DNA of 12,447 nt from positions 1 to 12,447 of the forward strand of contig DASZZY010000038.1 of assembly GCA_036260395.1 (NCBI GenBank), given 5' to 3'. This document shows, in pieces, positions 1-6,021 of this stretch (the first letter of the stretch is position 1; each line of letters opens with the position of its first letter). Under the pieces are notes generated by a model. The model saw only the letters and a list, made by a program, of their open reading frames with translations, made no database searches and had not been told where the DNA came from. The translations under genes were made by a program, and so were the position numbers. The stretch comes from DASZZY01 sp036260395 (GTDB lineage Bacteria > Actinomycetota > UBA4738 > CALAEC01).

Positions 1-304
1 GGGAGGGCGGCCCGGGCCGCGGCGGCGGCCTCCCGGTCGGCGTCCGCGGCCCTCCGGGCGAAGGCGGCCGCCGCCGCGGCGTGGTCCTCGGCCAACAGCG
101 CCTCCGACGCCAGGCGCCACAGCGGGGCCATCGACGGCTGCCCGCGGACCAGCGCCCGAGCGGCGGCCTCGAGATCCGCGCGGGGCAGCGCCGCCAGGCG
201 GCGGCCGCCCGCCGGAGGATCTCCGCGGCCCCCGAGGACCGGTCGGCCGCCGCGGACCGGATCGCGTCGCCGCGCTCGTCGCGCCCCGCGGCCACGGCGG
301 GCAT
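1..304 (-). CDS. Probable eIF-2B-like (aIF2B/ribose-1,5-bisphosphate isomerase-like) protein, N-terminal part, apparent frameshift
   Basis: This is a partial gene read leftwards from ATG at 304-302 and running off the left edge. The ATG frame gives MPAVAAGRDERGDAIRSAAA followed by DRSSGAAEILRRAAA, then becomes implausible. From about position 217 leftwards the -1 frame reads LAALPRADLEAAARALVRG followed by QPSMAPLWRLASEALLAEDH and an Ala-rich helix, and stays open to base 1. The two pieces join into one credible protein if a single C is added at GCCGCCTGG (around 205-215). The SGA(A/S)E(I/L)L and QPSMAPLWRLA segments resemble, from memory, the N-terminal helical domain of bacterial/archaeal eIF-2B-alpha-like proteins. 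The family call is tentative because the catalytic C-terminal domain lies outside the window. The frameshift could be a sequencing error in GC-rich DNA or a real mutation. Confidence 0.5.
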   Translation of the reverse strand, partial: MPAVAAGRDERGDAIRSAAADRSSGAAEILRRAAAAWRRCPARISRPPLGRWSAGSRRWPRCGAWRRRRCWPRTTPRRRPPSPGGPRTPTGRPPPRPGPPS

Positions 305-313
305 CGTATACGC

Positions 314-994
314 GTGGATCTCCAGGCCGTCCGCGTCGCCCTCCGCCGGGCCGCCGCGCCCGGGCCGCCCCGGCTCGAGGTGCTCCGGGCGGTCGACCGG
401 AGCCCCGACGTCGTGGGGCTGGTCCCGGGGTCGTTCGATCCGCTGACCGCCGCTCACGTGGAGCTGGCCGAGGCGCTTCGGCGGGCCGGCGCCGACCTCG
501 TCCTGCTGACCTACGCCGTCCGGACGCTGCCCAAGGAGCGCCGCGCGCCGCCACCGCTGCTGCCGCCCGAGCGCCGGCTGCTGGCGCTGGCCGCCTACTG
601 CGAGCCCCGGTCGCACCTGGCGCCGGCGGTGTCCTCCCACGGCCTGTACGCCGATCAGGCGGAGGCCGCCGCCGCGACCTTCCCGGGGGCCGCCGTCGTC
701 CTGGCGATGGGCTCGGAGAAGCTCCGGCAGCTGCTCGACCCGCGCTGGTACGAGGACCGCGAGGCGGCGCTGGAGCGGCTGTTCCGCGCGGCCGAGGTGG
801 CGTACGCGCCGCGGCACGGCGACCCCTCGCCGGTGGAGGAGGCCGCGTGGTGGCGCTCGAGGATCCGCCGGCTGGACGTCCCGCCCGGGATGGCCGCCGT
901 CTCCTCCGGCGAGGTCCGCGAGCGCGTGCGCCGCGGCGAGCCGCCCGGGGCCGACGTGCCGCCCGAGGTCCACGCCTTCCTCGCCGCCCGGTAG
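314..994 (+). CDS. NadD-like nucleotidyltransferase (cytidylyltransferase fold)
   Basis: A 226-residue cytosolic protein of the HxGH nucleotidyltransferase superfamily, which transfers a nucleotidyl group from an NTP and includes nicotinate-mononucleotide adenylyltransferase. The Rossmann-fold start is visible at residues 33-48 (VVGLVPGSFDPLTAAHVELA). The HxGH site reads TAAH: Thr and Ala replace the usual first His/Thr and Gly, and His48 is kept. Near the C-terminus VSSGEVRERV (196-205) matches the ISST.IR-type phosphate-binding motif, followed by PPEVHAFL, typical of NadD-like proteins. About 30 residues precede the Rossmann strand, more than in classical NadD. Start GTG 314 lies 9 nt from the divergent ATG at 304, so any promoter overlaps the neighbour's coding start. 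It is followed after 9 nt by the FIST gene, probably co-transcribed. The true substrate is uncertain; it may not be NaMN. Confidence 0.75.
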   Translation: MDLQAVRVALRRAAAPGPPRLEVLRAVDRSPDVVGLVPGSFDPLTAAHVELAEALRRAGADLVLLTYAVRTLPKERRAPPPLLPPERRLLALAAYCEPRSHLAPAVSSHGLYADQAEAAAATFPGAAVVLAMGSEKLRQLLDPRWYEDREAALERLFRAAEVAYAPRHGDPSPVEEAAWWRSRIRRLDVPPGMAAVSSGEVRERVRRGEPPGADVPPEVHAFLAAR

Positions 995-1003
995 GGTGGT
1001 GTC

Positions 1004-2170
1004 GTGATCGCCGCGGGCGCCGGGCTGTCCACCGCTGCCGATCCTGAGGCGGCCGCCGAGGAGGCCGCCGCCGCGGCGGCGCGCCGCCTGGGCGGCGCCC
1101 GCCCCTCGCTGGCCGCGGCGTTCGCTTCCCCGCACCACGCCGAGGGGGCCGACCGCCTCCTGGCCCGGGTCCACGACGTGGCCGCGCCCGAGGCGGTGAT
1201 CGGCTGCATCGGCGAGGCGGTCCTCGGAGGCCGGCGCGAGGTCGAGCGTGCCCCCGCGCTCTCGGTCTGGATGGCCGCCTTCCCGGGCCCCGCCGCGACG
1301 TTCCACCTCGAGGTGCTCCGGACCGCGGAACGCAGCGTGGTCGCCGGCTGGCCGCCGGGCGGCGAGGGACGGGTGCACCTGCTGGTGTGCGATCCGTACA
1401 CGTTCCCGGCCGACCCGTGGCTCCGGGCGCTGGAGGCGGAGGAGCCGGGAGCGGTCGTGATCGGCGGGATGGCCAGCGGCGGCGAGCCAGGCGGCACCAG
1501 GCTGTTCGTCGATCGCGCCGTGGTCACGGAGGGCGCGGTCGGCGTGCGGCTGCCCGCCGGGGTGGCGGTCCGGCCGCTCGTCTCCCAGGGCTGCCGGCCG
1601 ATCGGCGAGAGCTACACCGTCACCCGAGCGGAGGACAACATCCTCCACGAGCTGGGAGGGAGGCCCCCGCTGGAGCGGATCCGCGAGCTCTACGCGTCCG
1701 CGTCGCCCCACGAGCGGGCGCTCATGGCCTCGGGGCTCCACATCGGCCGCGCCATCGACGAGTACAAGCCCGAGCTGGGCCGGGGCGACTTCCTCATCCG
1801 CGGGGTCGTGGGGGCCGACGAGTCCTCGGGCGCCATCGCCGTCGGCGACGCCATCGAGGTGGGGGAGACGGTCCGGTTCCACATCCGGGACGCGGACTCC
1901 GCCGGCGAGGACCTGCGGCACCTGCTGGCCGGCGCGGCGGCCGGCGCCTCCGCGGCGCTGCTGTTCACCTGCAACGGACGCGGCTCACGGCTGTTCCCGG
2001 TGCCGGACCACGACGCCACCGCGGTCTCCGACGCCCTCGGCGATCCGCCGCTGGCCGGCTTCTTCTGCGCCGGGGAGCTCGGCCCGGTCGGGGGCCGCAA
2101 CTTCGTGCACGGGTTCACCGCCAGCCTGGCGATCTTCGACGTGGACCCGGCCGGCCGGCCCGCCGGCTGA
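1004..2170 (+). CDS. FIST N- and C-terminal domain protein
   Basis: A 388-residue protein made only of the FIST_N/FIST_C sensory module, thought to bind small ligands such as amino acids; most characterised examples are attached to signalling outputs. FIST_N covers roughly residues 30-215 (ASPHHAEGADRLLARV, AVIGCIGEAVLGG, VIGGMASGGE, GAVGVRLPAGVAVRPLVSQG). FIST_C covers roughly 220-380 (DFLIRGVVGADESSGAIAVG, VRFHIRDADSAGEDL, AALLFTCNGRG, AGFFCAGELGPVGGRNFVHG). There is no signal peptide, membrane segment, kinase, GGDEF or chemoreceptor part. The start is GTG 1004, 9 nt after the upstream stop, with a weak purine-rich AGGGTGG at 993-999. It is convergent with the fpg gene. Family assignment is firm; ligand and output are unknown. 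Confidence 0.88.
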   Translation: MIAAGAGLSTAADPEAAAEEAAAAAARRLGGARPSLAAAFASPHHAEGADRLLARVHDVAAPEAVIGCIGEAVLGGRREVERAPALSVWMAAFPGPAATFHLEVLRTAERSVVAGWPPGGEGRVHLLVCDPYTFPADPWLRALEAEEPGAVVIGGMASGGEPGGTRLFVDRAVVTEGAVGVRLPAGVAVRPLVSQGCRPIGESYTVTRAEDNILHELGGRPPLERIRELYASASPHERALMASGLHIGRAIDEYKPELGRGDFLIRGVVGADESSGAIAVGDAIEVGETVRFHIRDADSAGEDLRHLLAGAAAGASAALLFTCNGRGSRLFPVPDHDATAVSDALGDPPLAGFFCAGELGPVGGRNFVHGFTASLAIFDVDPAGRPAG

Positions 2171-2281
2171 CGGTCCGGGCCGCTCATCTCACCGCCGGGA
2201 GCCAACCGCGAAAGGTCGAGCCGCGCCTCGCCCTCGGGTACCGGGCAAAAGCGTCCGCCTCATGGCCCCTCCCGAGGGGCC
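2171..2281. terminator. Convergent FIST/fpg junction with a GC-rich hairpin
   Basis: The 89-nt gap between the two convergent stops (2171-2259) contains no gene. A perfect 8-bp inverted repeat, GGCCCCTC (2264-2271) and GAGGGGCC (2274-2281) with a 2-nt spacer, lies in the last codons of fpg. On the minus strand a TTTT run (complement of 2247-2250) follows about a dozen bases later; on the plus strand no T-run follows. It could end the fpg transcript or both transcripts, but it is not a textbook rho-independent terminator. Confidence 0.3.
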
Positions 2282-3054
2282 TGGCACGCCGGGCACAGGT
2301 AGGTCGTGCGCCCCCCGACCACGGTCCTGGCCAGCGGCGTCCGGCACCGCGGACACGTGGCGCCCGGCCGGCCGCGGACCGCGGTCAGCCAGCCGCGGGC
2401 CGACGGGACGTTCCCGTGGCGCTCGACGGAGGTCCGGAGAACCCGCGCCAGCGCTCGGTGGAGCGCCGCCAGGTCCTCGGGCCGGAGCCGGTGGACCGGC
2501 GTGGCCGGGTGGATCCGTGCCCGCCACAGCGCCTCGTCGGCCAGGAGGTTGCCGATCCCCGACACCACGGTCTGGTCCATGAGGACGGCCTTCACGCGGC
2601 CGCGCCGGCGGCCGACGGCCTCGACGAACCGGCCGCGCCCGAGCCCCAGGGCGTCGGGCCCCAGGGCCCCCAGCAGCTGGTGGGCCTCGCCGGCGTCGTG
2701 CGCCAGCCACAGCCCGCCCAGCTTCCGCATGTTGCGGTACCGGAGCTCCCCGCGGTCGAGCTCGAAGATCACCCGGTCGTGGCGGTGGCGGCCCTCGGAC
2801 CCAGCGGCCGGCTGGAGGTCCCCGGTCATCCCGAAGTGGATGAGGACCGCCGGGCCGGTGGTCCAGGCGATCAGCCACTTCCCGTGCCGTTCGGGCTCCT
2901 CGAACCGGGCCCCCTGCAGCGCCCGGTCGAGCGCCCGGGCGCCGACGTTGCGGAGGATCCCCGGGTCGGTCACCACGGTCCGGCGGACCCGGCGCCCGCG
3001 GGCGTGGCGCGACAGCCGCCGGCGGTAGGCCTCGACGTCCGGCAGCTCCGGCAT
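2260..3054 (-). CDS. Fpg/Nei-family DNA glycosylase (formamidopyrimidine-DNA glycosylase type)
   Basis: A 264-residue base-excision-repair enzyme that removes oxidised bases and cuts the abasic site by beta/delta elimination. The N-terminus MPELPDVEAYRRRL supplies the catalytic Pro2 and Glu3. Lys59 in RHGKWLI is the conserved DNA-contacting lysine of the beta-sandwich. The helix-two-turn-helix region is MDQTVVSGIGNLLADEALWRARIHP. The C-terminal zinc finger has Cys234, Cys237, Cys254 and Cys257, with Arg249 just before the second pair. Length matches the family (about 270). All catalytic elements are present, so it should be active; whether it prefers 8-oxoG (Fpg) or oxidised pyrimidines (Nei) cannot be told by eye. 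ATG at 3054 is 1 nt past the tauE-like stop (3058-3056), implying translational coupling. It is the last gene of the arsC-led operon. Confidence 0.93.
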   Translation of the reverse strand: MPELPDVEAYRRRLSRHARGRRVRRTVVTDPGILRNVGARALDRALQGARFEEPERHGKWLIAWTTGPAVLIHFGMTGDLQPAAGSEGRHRHDRVIFELDRGELRYRNMRKLGGLWLAHDAGEAHQLLGALGPDALGLGRGRFVEAVGRRRGRVKAVLMDQTVVSGIGNLLADEALWRARIHPATPVHRLRPEDLAALHRALARVLRTSVERHGNVPSARGWLTAVRGRPGATCPRCRTPLARTVVGGRTTYLCPACQAPREGP

Positions 3055-3055
3055 C

Positions 3056-3781
3056 TCAGCCGACCAGGCCCTTGACTACCGCCGCACTCCCCGCGGCGGC
3101 GGCGAACGCCAACACGGCCGGACGCAGCCACCGTTCGTCGAGGACGCGCACGAGGAGCCGGCTGCCCAGCAGGCCCCCGAGGAGCGCCGGAAGGAGCTGC
3201 ACGGCCAGGCGGAGGTGCAACCCCCGAACCTCGCCTGCCACCCACAGCGCGCCGAGGGACATGGCCAGGCCGACCAGGAACGACACCGCCAGCGTCGATC
3301 GGAGCACCGGTCCCGGGCTGGCCTGCTCGACCAGCGCCAACGGCGGCCCGCCCACCGCCGCAGCGGTGCCCATCACGCCGGAGGCCGCCCCGGCTACGAA
3401 CCGCGTCCGCGCTCGGGCCTCGAACGAGGGCCCCAGGAGGCTCACACCGGCGCCGGCGGCGATCATCGAGCCGAACAGCACCGACAGCCAGTCCGCGGGG
3501 ACGGCGACGAGCAGCGCGGCCCCGGCGGCGGTCCCCAACACCCGGCCCGCGGTGATCCACGCGAACCCCCCGAGGTCGATGGCGTGCCGCTCCCTGAGCG
3601 CCATGAACCCGGTCATCGGCAGGGCCAGGAACAGCAGGGTGGCCGGGAGGGCGCGCGGGACGAACAGCGTGATGACCGGCGCGGCCACGAACGAGAACCC
3701 GAACCCGATCGAGCCCTGGATCGCGGCGCCGGCCGCCACGGCGGTCAGGGCCAGAGAGAGCTCCACCGGCGAGAGCGTCAC
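3056..3781 (-). CDS. TauE/SafE-family membrane permease
   Basis: A 241-residue integral membrane protein with about eight hydrophobic segments (roughly 5-27, 31-57, 70-94, 97-117, 125-150, 160-182, 188-210, 217-239). Family hallmarks are GSIGFGFSFVAAPVITL (residues 23-39) in the first repeat and the GxxSGxxGTAAAVGGPPLAL region in the second, reflecting the duplicated TauE/SafE fold. Known members export sulfite, sulfoacetate or other small anions; the substrate here is not determined by sequence. Start GTG 3781 (MTLSPVELSLALTAV) lies 4 nt after the arsC stop, and the stop is 1 nt before the fpg ATG, so all three genes are probably on one mRNA. Location behind an arsenate reductase suggests, by context only, a thiol or oxyanion detoxification role. 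Confidence 0.88.
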   Translation of the reverse strand: MTLSPVELSLALTAVAAGAAIQGSIGFGFSFVAAPVITLFVPRALPATLLFLALPMTGFMALRERHAIDLGGFAWITAGRVLGTAAGAALLVAVPADWLSVLFGSMIAAGAGVSLLGPSFEARARTRFVAGAASGVMGTAAAVGGPPLALVEQASPGPVLRSTLAVSFLVGLAMSLGALWVAGEVRGLHLRLAVQLLPALLGGLLGSRLLVRVLDERWLRPAVLAFAAAAGSAAVVKGLVG

Positions 3782-3785
3782 CGCG

Positions 3786-4181
3786 CTACAGGGTGGCGAG
3801 CAGCCGCTCGACCCGCTCCCGGATGTCGTCGCGGATCGCCCGCACCTCCTCCAGCGACCGGCCGGCCGGATCGGGGAGGTCCCAGTCCTCGTACCGCTTC
3901 CCCGGGTAGAAGGGGCACTCGTCGCCGCACCCCATGGTCACCACGACGTCGGCCTCGCGGACCGAGCGGTCCTCGAGCCGCGTGGGCCGGCGGGCCGAGA
4001 GGTCGATCCCCAGCTCGGCCATGGCGTCCACGACCTCCGGATGGACCTCGTCGGCCGGCGTCGTCCCGGCGCTCCGGACTCGGACCCGGTCCCCGCCCAG
4101 CCGCTCCAGCAGCGCCGCGGCCATCTGCGACCGGCCGGCGTTGTGGACGCAGATGAACAGGACCTCCGGGACCTCGGCCAT
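3786..4181 (-). CDS. arsC: Arsenate reductase, low-molecular-weight phosphatase type (ArsC)
   Basis: A 131-residue cytosolic enzyme reducing arsenate to arsenite. The phosphatase-like P-loop is CVHNAGRS, with nucleophile Cys11 and Arg17 (CX5R). Further Cys85 and Cys89 are in MGCGDECPFYPG, and DWDLPDP (99-105) holds the general-acid Asp-Pro. VHNAGRSQMAAALL and MGCGDxCP are typical of the thioredoxin- or mycothiol-coupled ArsC group. In an actinobacterial host mycothiol coupling is plausible, but the second and third Cys are four residues apart, unlike the wider spacing recalled for S. aureus ArsC (82/89). ATG 4181 lacks a clear ribosome-binding site. A TACAAG sequence (complement of 4188-4193) ends 6 nt before the ATG, so a leaderless transcript is possible. 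It heads the operon with tauE-like and fpg genes, divergent from the phosphate transporter pair. Confidence 0.92.
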   Translation of the reverse strand: MAEVPEVLFICVHNAGRSQMAAALLERLGGDRVRVRSAGTTPADEVHPEVVDAMAELGIDLSARRPTRLEDRSVREADVVVTMGCGDECPFYPGKRYEDWDLPDPAGRSLEEVRAIRDDIRERVERLLATL

Positions 4182-4248
4182 CGAGGAACTTGTACACCAG
4201 GCGGCGATCCCGTGACGAGGTGCGGCGGCTCGACCCTCTGGGAGGCGT

Positions 4249-4305
4249 TTGACATGGAGGGCGCGCGCCCGCCGATTGGACTCTCCCGGGCGTGTGGTGT
4301 ATCTA
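4249..4305 (+). promoter_or_regulatory. Promoter-like elements for the DUF47-pit operon in the arsC/DUF47 divergent spacer
   Basis: The 148-nt spacer 4182-4329 has no gene. It contains an exact consensus -35 hexamer TTGACA at 4249-4254; the position 17 nt downstream (CCGATT, 4272-4277) is a weak -10. A second candidate pairs TTGGAC (4276-4281) with TATCTA (4300-4305), 18 nt apart; this would start transcription near 4312, just before the ribosome-binding site AGGGAGGAG (4316-4324). A perfect 12-bp palindrome GGGCGCGCGCCC lies between them (4259-4270) and could be an operator or simply GC-rich chance. No recognised ArsR or PhoP box was seen. Confidence 0.4.
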
Positions 4306-4329
4306 ACGCGCGCGCAGGGAGGAGACCAG

Positions 4330-4956
4330 ATGGCGAAACGACGGTTCCGGCTGATCCCGCGGGAGGAGTCTTTCTACGAGCTGTTCGTGCAGATGGCGCG
4401 GCTGCTCGTCCAAGGAGCGGAGGTCCTCGGGGACATCGTCACCAACTTCGACGACGTCCCGGCGAAGGGGCGTCGGCTCCATGACCTCGAACACGAAGCC
4501 GACGAGGTGACCCATGAGGTGATGCGGCGGCTGAACACGACGTTCGTGACCCCGCTCGACCGCGAGGACATCCACGAGCTCGCCAGCCTCCTCGACGACG
4601 TGATGGATCACATCGATGCCGCGGCCGATCTCCTGGTCCTCCACAAGATCGATAAGCCACTCCCTGAGATGAAGGCCCAGGCCGACCTCCTGGGCAGAGC
4701 CGCTGCCACGACGAGCGAGGCGATCGCCACGTTGCCCAACTTCCGTGAGCTGGGGGAGTACTTCGTCGAGGTGAACCGGCTGGAGAACGAAGGCGACCGC
4801 ATCTACCGACAGGCCATCGCGGATCTCTTCTCCGGCGACTTCAAGGCCATGGATGTCCTGAAATGGAAGGACATCCTCGACGAACTCGAGGCGGCGATGG
4901 ACGAGCTCGAGGACGTGGCCAACGCCCTGGAAGGGATAGCCCTCAAGCAAGCCTGA
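4330..4956 (+). CDS. DUF47 / PhoU-like Pit accessory protein
   Basis: A 208-residue all-helical protein of the DUF47 (PhoU-related) family, which accompanies Pit phosphate transporters and is thought to modulate them. Start ATG 4330 is chosen over an in-frame upstream GTG-type start at 4249 because AGGGAGGAG (4316-4324) sits 5 nt ahead and the protein then begins MAKRRFRLIPREESFYELF, as expected for the family. Two PhoU-type acidic metal-binding motifs are visible, LEHEADEVTHEV and ENEGDRIYRQAI, as well as LDREDIHELASLLDDVMDHID. It is followed after 1 nt by pit (TGAGATG), indicating translational coupling and joint expression. No membrane segment. The assignment is firm; the biochemical mechanism in this family remains poorly defined. 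Confidence 0.92.
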   Translation: MAKRRFRLIPREESFYELFVQMARLLVQGAEVLGDIVTNFDDVPAKGRRLHDLEHEADEVTHEVMRRLNTTFVTPLDREDIHELASLLDDVMDHIDAAADLLVLHKIDKPLPEMKAQADLLGRAAATTSEAIATLPNFRELGEYFVEVNRLENEGDRIYRQAIADLFSGDFKAMDVLKWKDILDELEAAMDELEDVANALEGIALKQA

Positions 4957-4957
4957 G

Positions 4958-5965
4958 ATGGTCGCGGTGACGGACCCCTCGCTCGCCATCTTCATCCTGG
5001 TCATCATCCTCGGCTACGTCTACGCGTTCGTCGGCGGTTTCACGGATGCGGCGAACGCGATCGCCACATCGGTGGGGTCCCGGGTGCTGTCTCCGAGGGC
5101 GGCCGTGCTGATGGCAGGCGTGTTCAATCTCTTGGGGGGCCTCACGGGGACCGCGGTGGCGCTGACGATCGCCGAGGGGATCATCGACCCCGCCCTGCTG
5201 TCGATGCTCACGGTCGTGGCCGGTCTCGCCGGAGCGATGAGCTGGAGCCTCCTCGTCTACCGGTTCGGCATCCCAGTCAGCGAGACCCACGGACTCATCG
5301 GCGGCTTGGTGGGCGCGGCCCTGGCGACCGCCGGGACCGACGGTGTTCGGTGGGATGGACTGACCGAGGTGATCGTCGCGATCGGTGCCTCGCCGGCTCT
5401 GGGGTTCATCGGAGGGATCGGGCTCATCGTGCTGGTGTACTGGCTGTTCCATCGCGTGCGGCGCGGAAAGGTGCTCCCCTGGTTCCGGCACCTGCAGCGC
5501 GGATCCGCGGCGTTCATGTCCTTCAGTCACGGCCGCAACGACGCCCAGAAGCCGATGGGGGTCCTGGCCCTCGGGGTGGCCCTTTACTTCGGACGGGATC
5601 CGTCGGTGCCCCTGTGGATCGTGGTCAGCGCGGCGACCGTGGCCGCGTTCGGAACCGCGTACGGCGGCTGGCGGATCATCCGCACCCTCGGCATGCGGGT
5701 GACGGACCTGGACCCGGTGCAGGGGTTCGCTGCGGAGGTCTCAGGCGCGACCGTCATCCAGGTCGCCTCCCAGATTGGAATCCCGATCAGCACGACGCAC
5801 GCGATCACATCCTCCATCCTCGGGGTGGGAGCGAGCCGGAGGCTGTCAGCGGTGCGGTGGGGGGTGACGTTCCAGATCTTCACCTCCTGGCTGCTCACCG
5901 TCCCAATCACGATGGGCCTCGGTGCCCTCTACCTGGTGGTGCTGCGGGCGATCCTCCCCGACTAG
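4958..5965 (+). CDS. pit: Low-affinity inorganic phosphate transporter, PiT family
   Basis: A 335-residue membrane transporter importing phosphate (as metal-phosphate, proton- or cation-coupled). Both halves of the inverted duplication are visible. Residues 26-36, GGFTDAANAIA, match the first GFNDxANA signature with Thr29 in place of the usual Asn; residues 190-201, SHGRNDAQKPMG, are the second. PVSETHGLIGGL (106-117) and PISTTHAITSSILGVG (from 276) are the paired S(E/T)TH motifs. About nine or ten hydrophobic helices are present, including 8-30 and the C-terminal one ending ATLYLV-like at about 310-332. ATG 4958 follows the DUF47 stop by one base. PiT proteins are known routes of arsenate entry, which fits the nearby arsC. 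Function is confident; the Asn to Thr change may be a subfamily feature. Confidence 0.94.
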   Translation: MVAVTDPSLAIFILVIILGYVYAFVGGFTDAANAIATSVGSRVLSPRAAVLMAGVFNLLGGLTGTAVALTIAEGIIDPALLSMLTVVAGLAGAMSWSLLVYRFGIPVSETHGLIGGLVGAALATAGTDGVRWDGLTEVIVAIGASPALGFIGGIGLIVLVYWLFHRVRRGKVLPWFRHLQRGSAAFMSFSHGRNDAQKPMGVLALGVALYFGRDPSVPLWIVVSAATVAAFGTAYGGWRIIRTLGMRVTDLDPVQGFAAEVSGATVIQVASQIGIPISTTHAITSSILGVGASRRLSAVRWGVTFQIFTSWLLTVPITMGLGALYLVVLRAILPD

Positions 5966-5988
5966 CCGTCCTCGACGCGCGCTCGGCG

Positions 5989-5994
5989 GATAAT
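5989..5994 (+). promoter_or_regulatory. -10-like element GATAAT upstream of the first cyclase-STAND-TPR gene
   Basis: The 56-nt gap after pit contains GGATAATG. GATAAT matches the -10 consensus TATAAT at five of six positions; no convincing -35 is seen at the right distance (CCGTCC region, 5966-5971). Transcription would start around 6001, just before the ribosome-binding site at 6006-6015. The same ATAATG core precedes the paralogue at 8723-8728, which supports a real role. Confidence 0.5.
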
Positions 5995-6021
5995 GTGGCC
6001 CCGGCGAGAGGAGGGAGCACA

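Noticed and set aside
81..446. A plus-strand frame at the left end
   Set aside because: Low-complexity Arg/Ala/Ser translation that overlaps the more convincing minus-strand eIF-2B-like reading and the start of the nucleotidyltransferase.
1387..3075. A 562-residue plus-strand frame over FIST and fpg
   Set aside because: Arg/Gly/Pro-rich translation without domains, overlapping two well-supported genes on opposite strands.
3056..4181. A complete arsenic-resistance operon
   Set aside because: Only arsC is recognisable; the permease is TauE/SafE family, not ArsB or Acr3, and there is no ArsR or ArsM gene in the window.
5350..6021. An N-terminal extension of copy 1 into pit
   Set aside because: The frame is open, but the extension is the out-of-frame shadow of pit and the cyclase domain begins right after CTG 6022.
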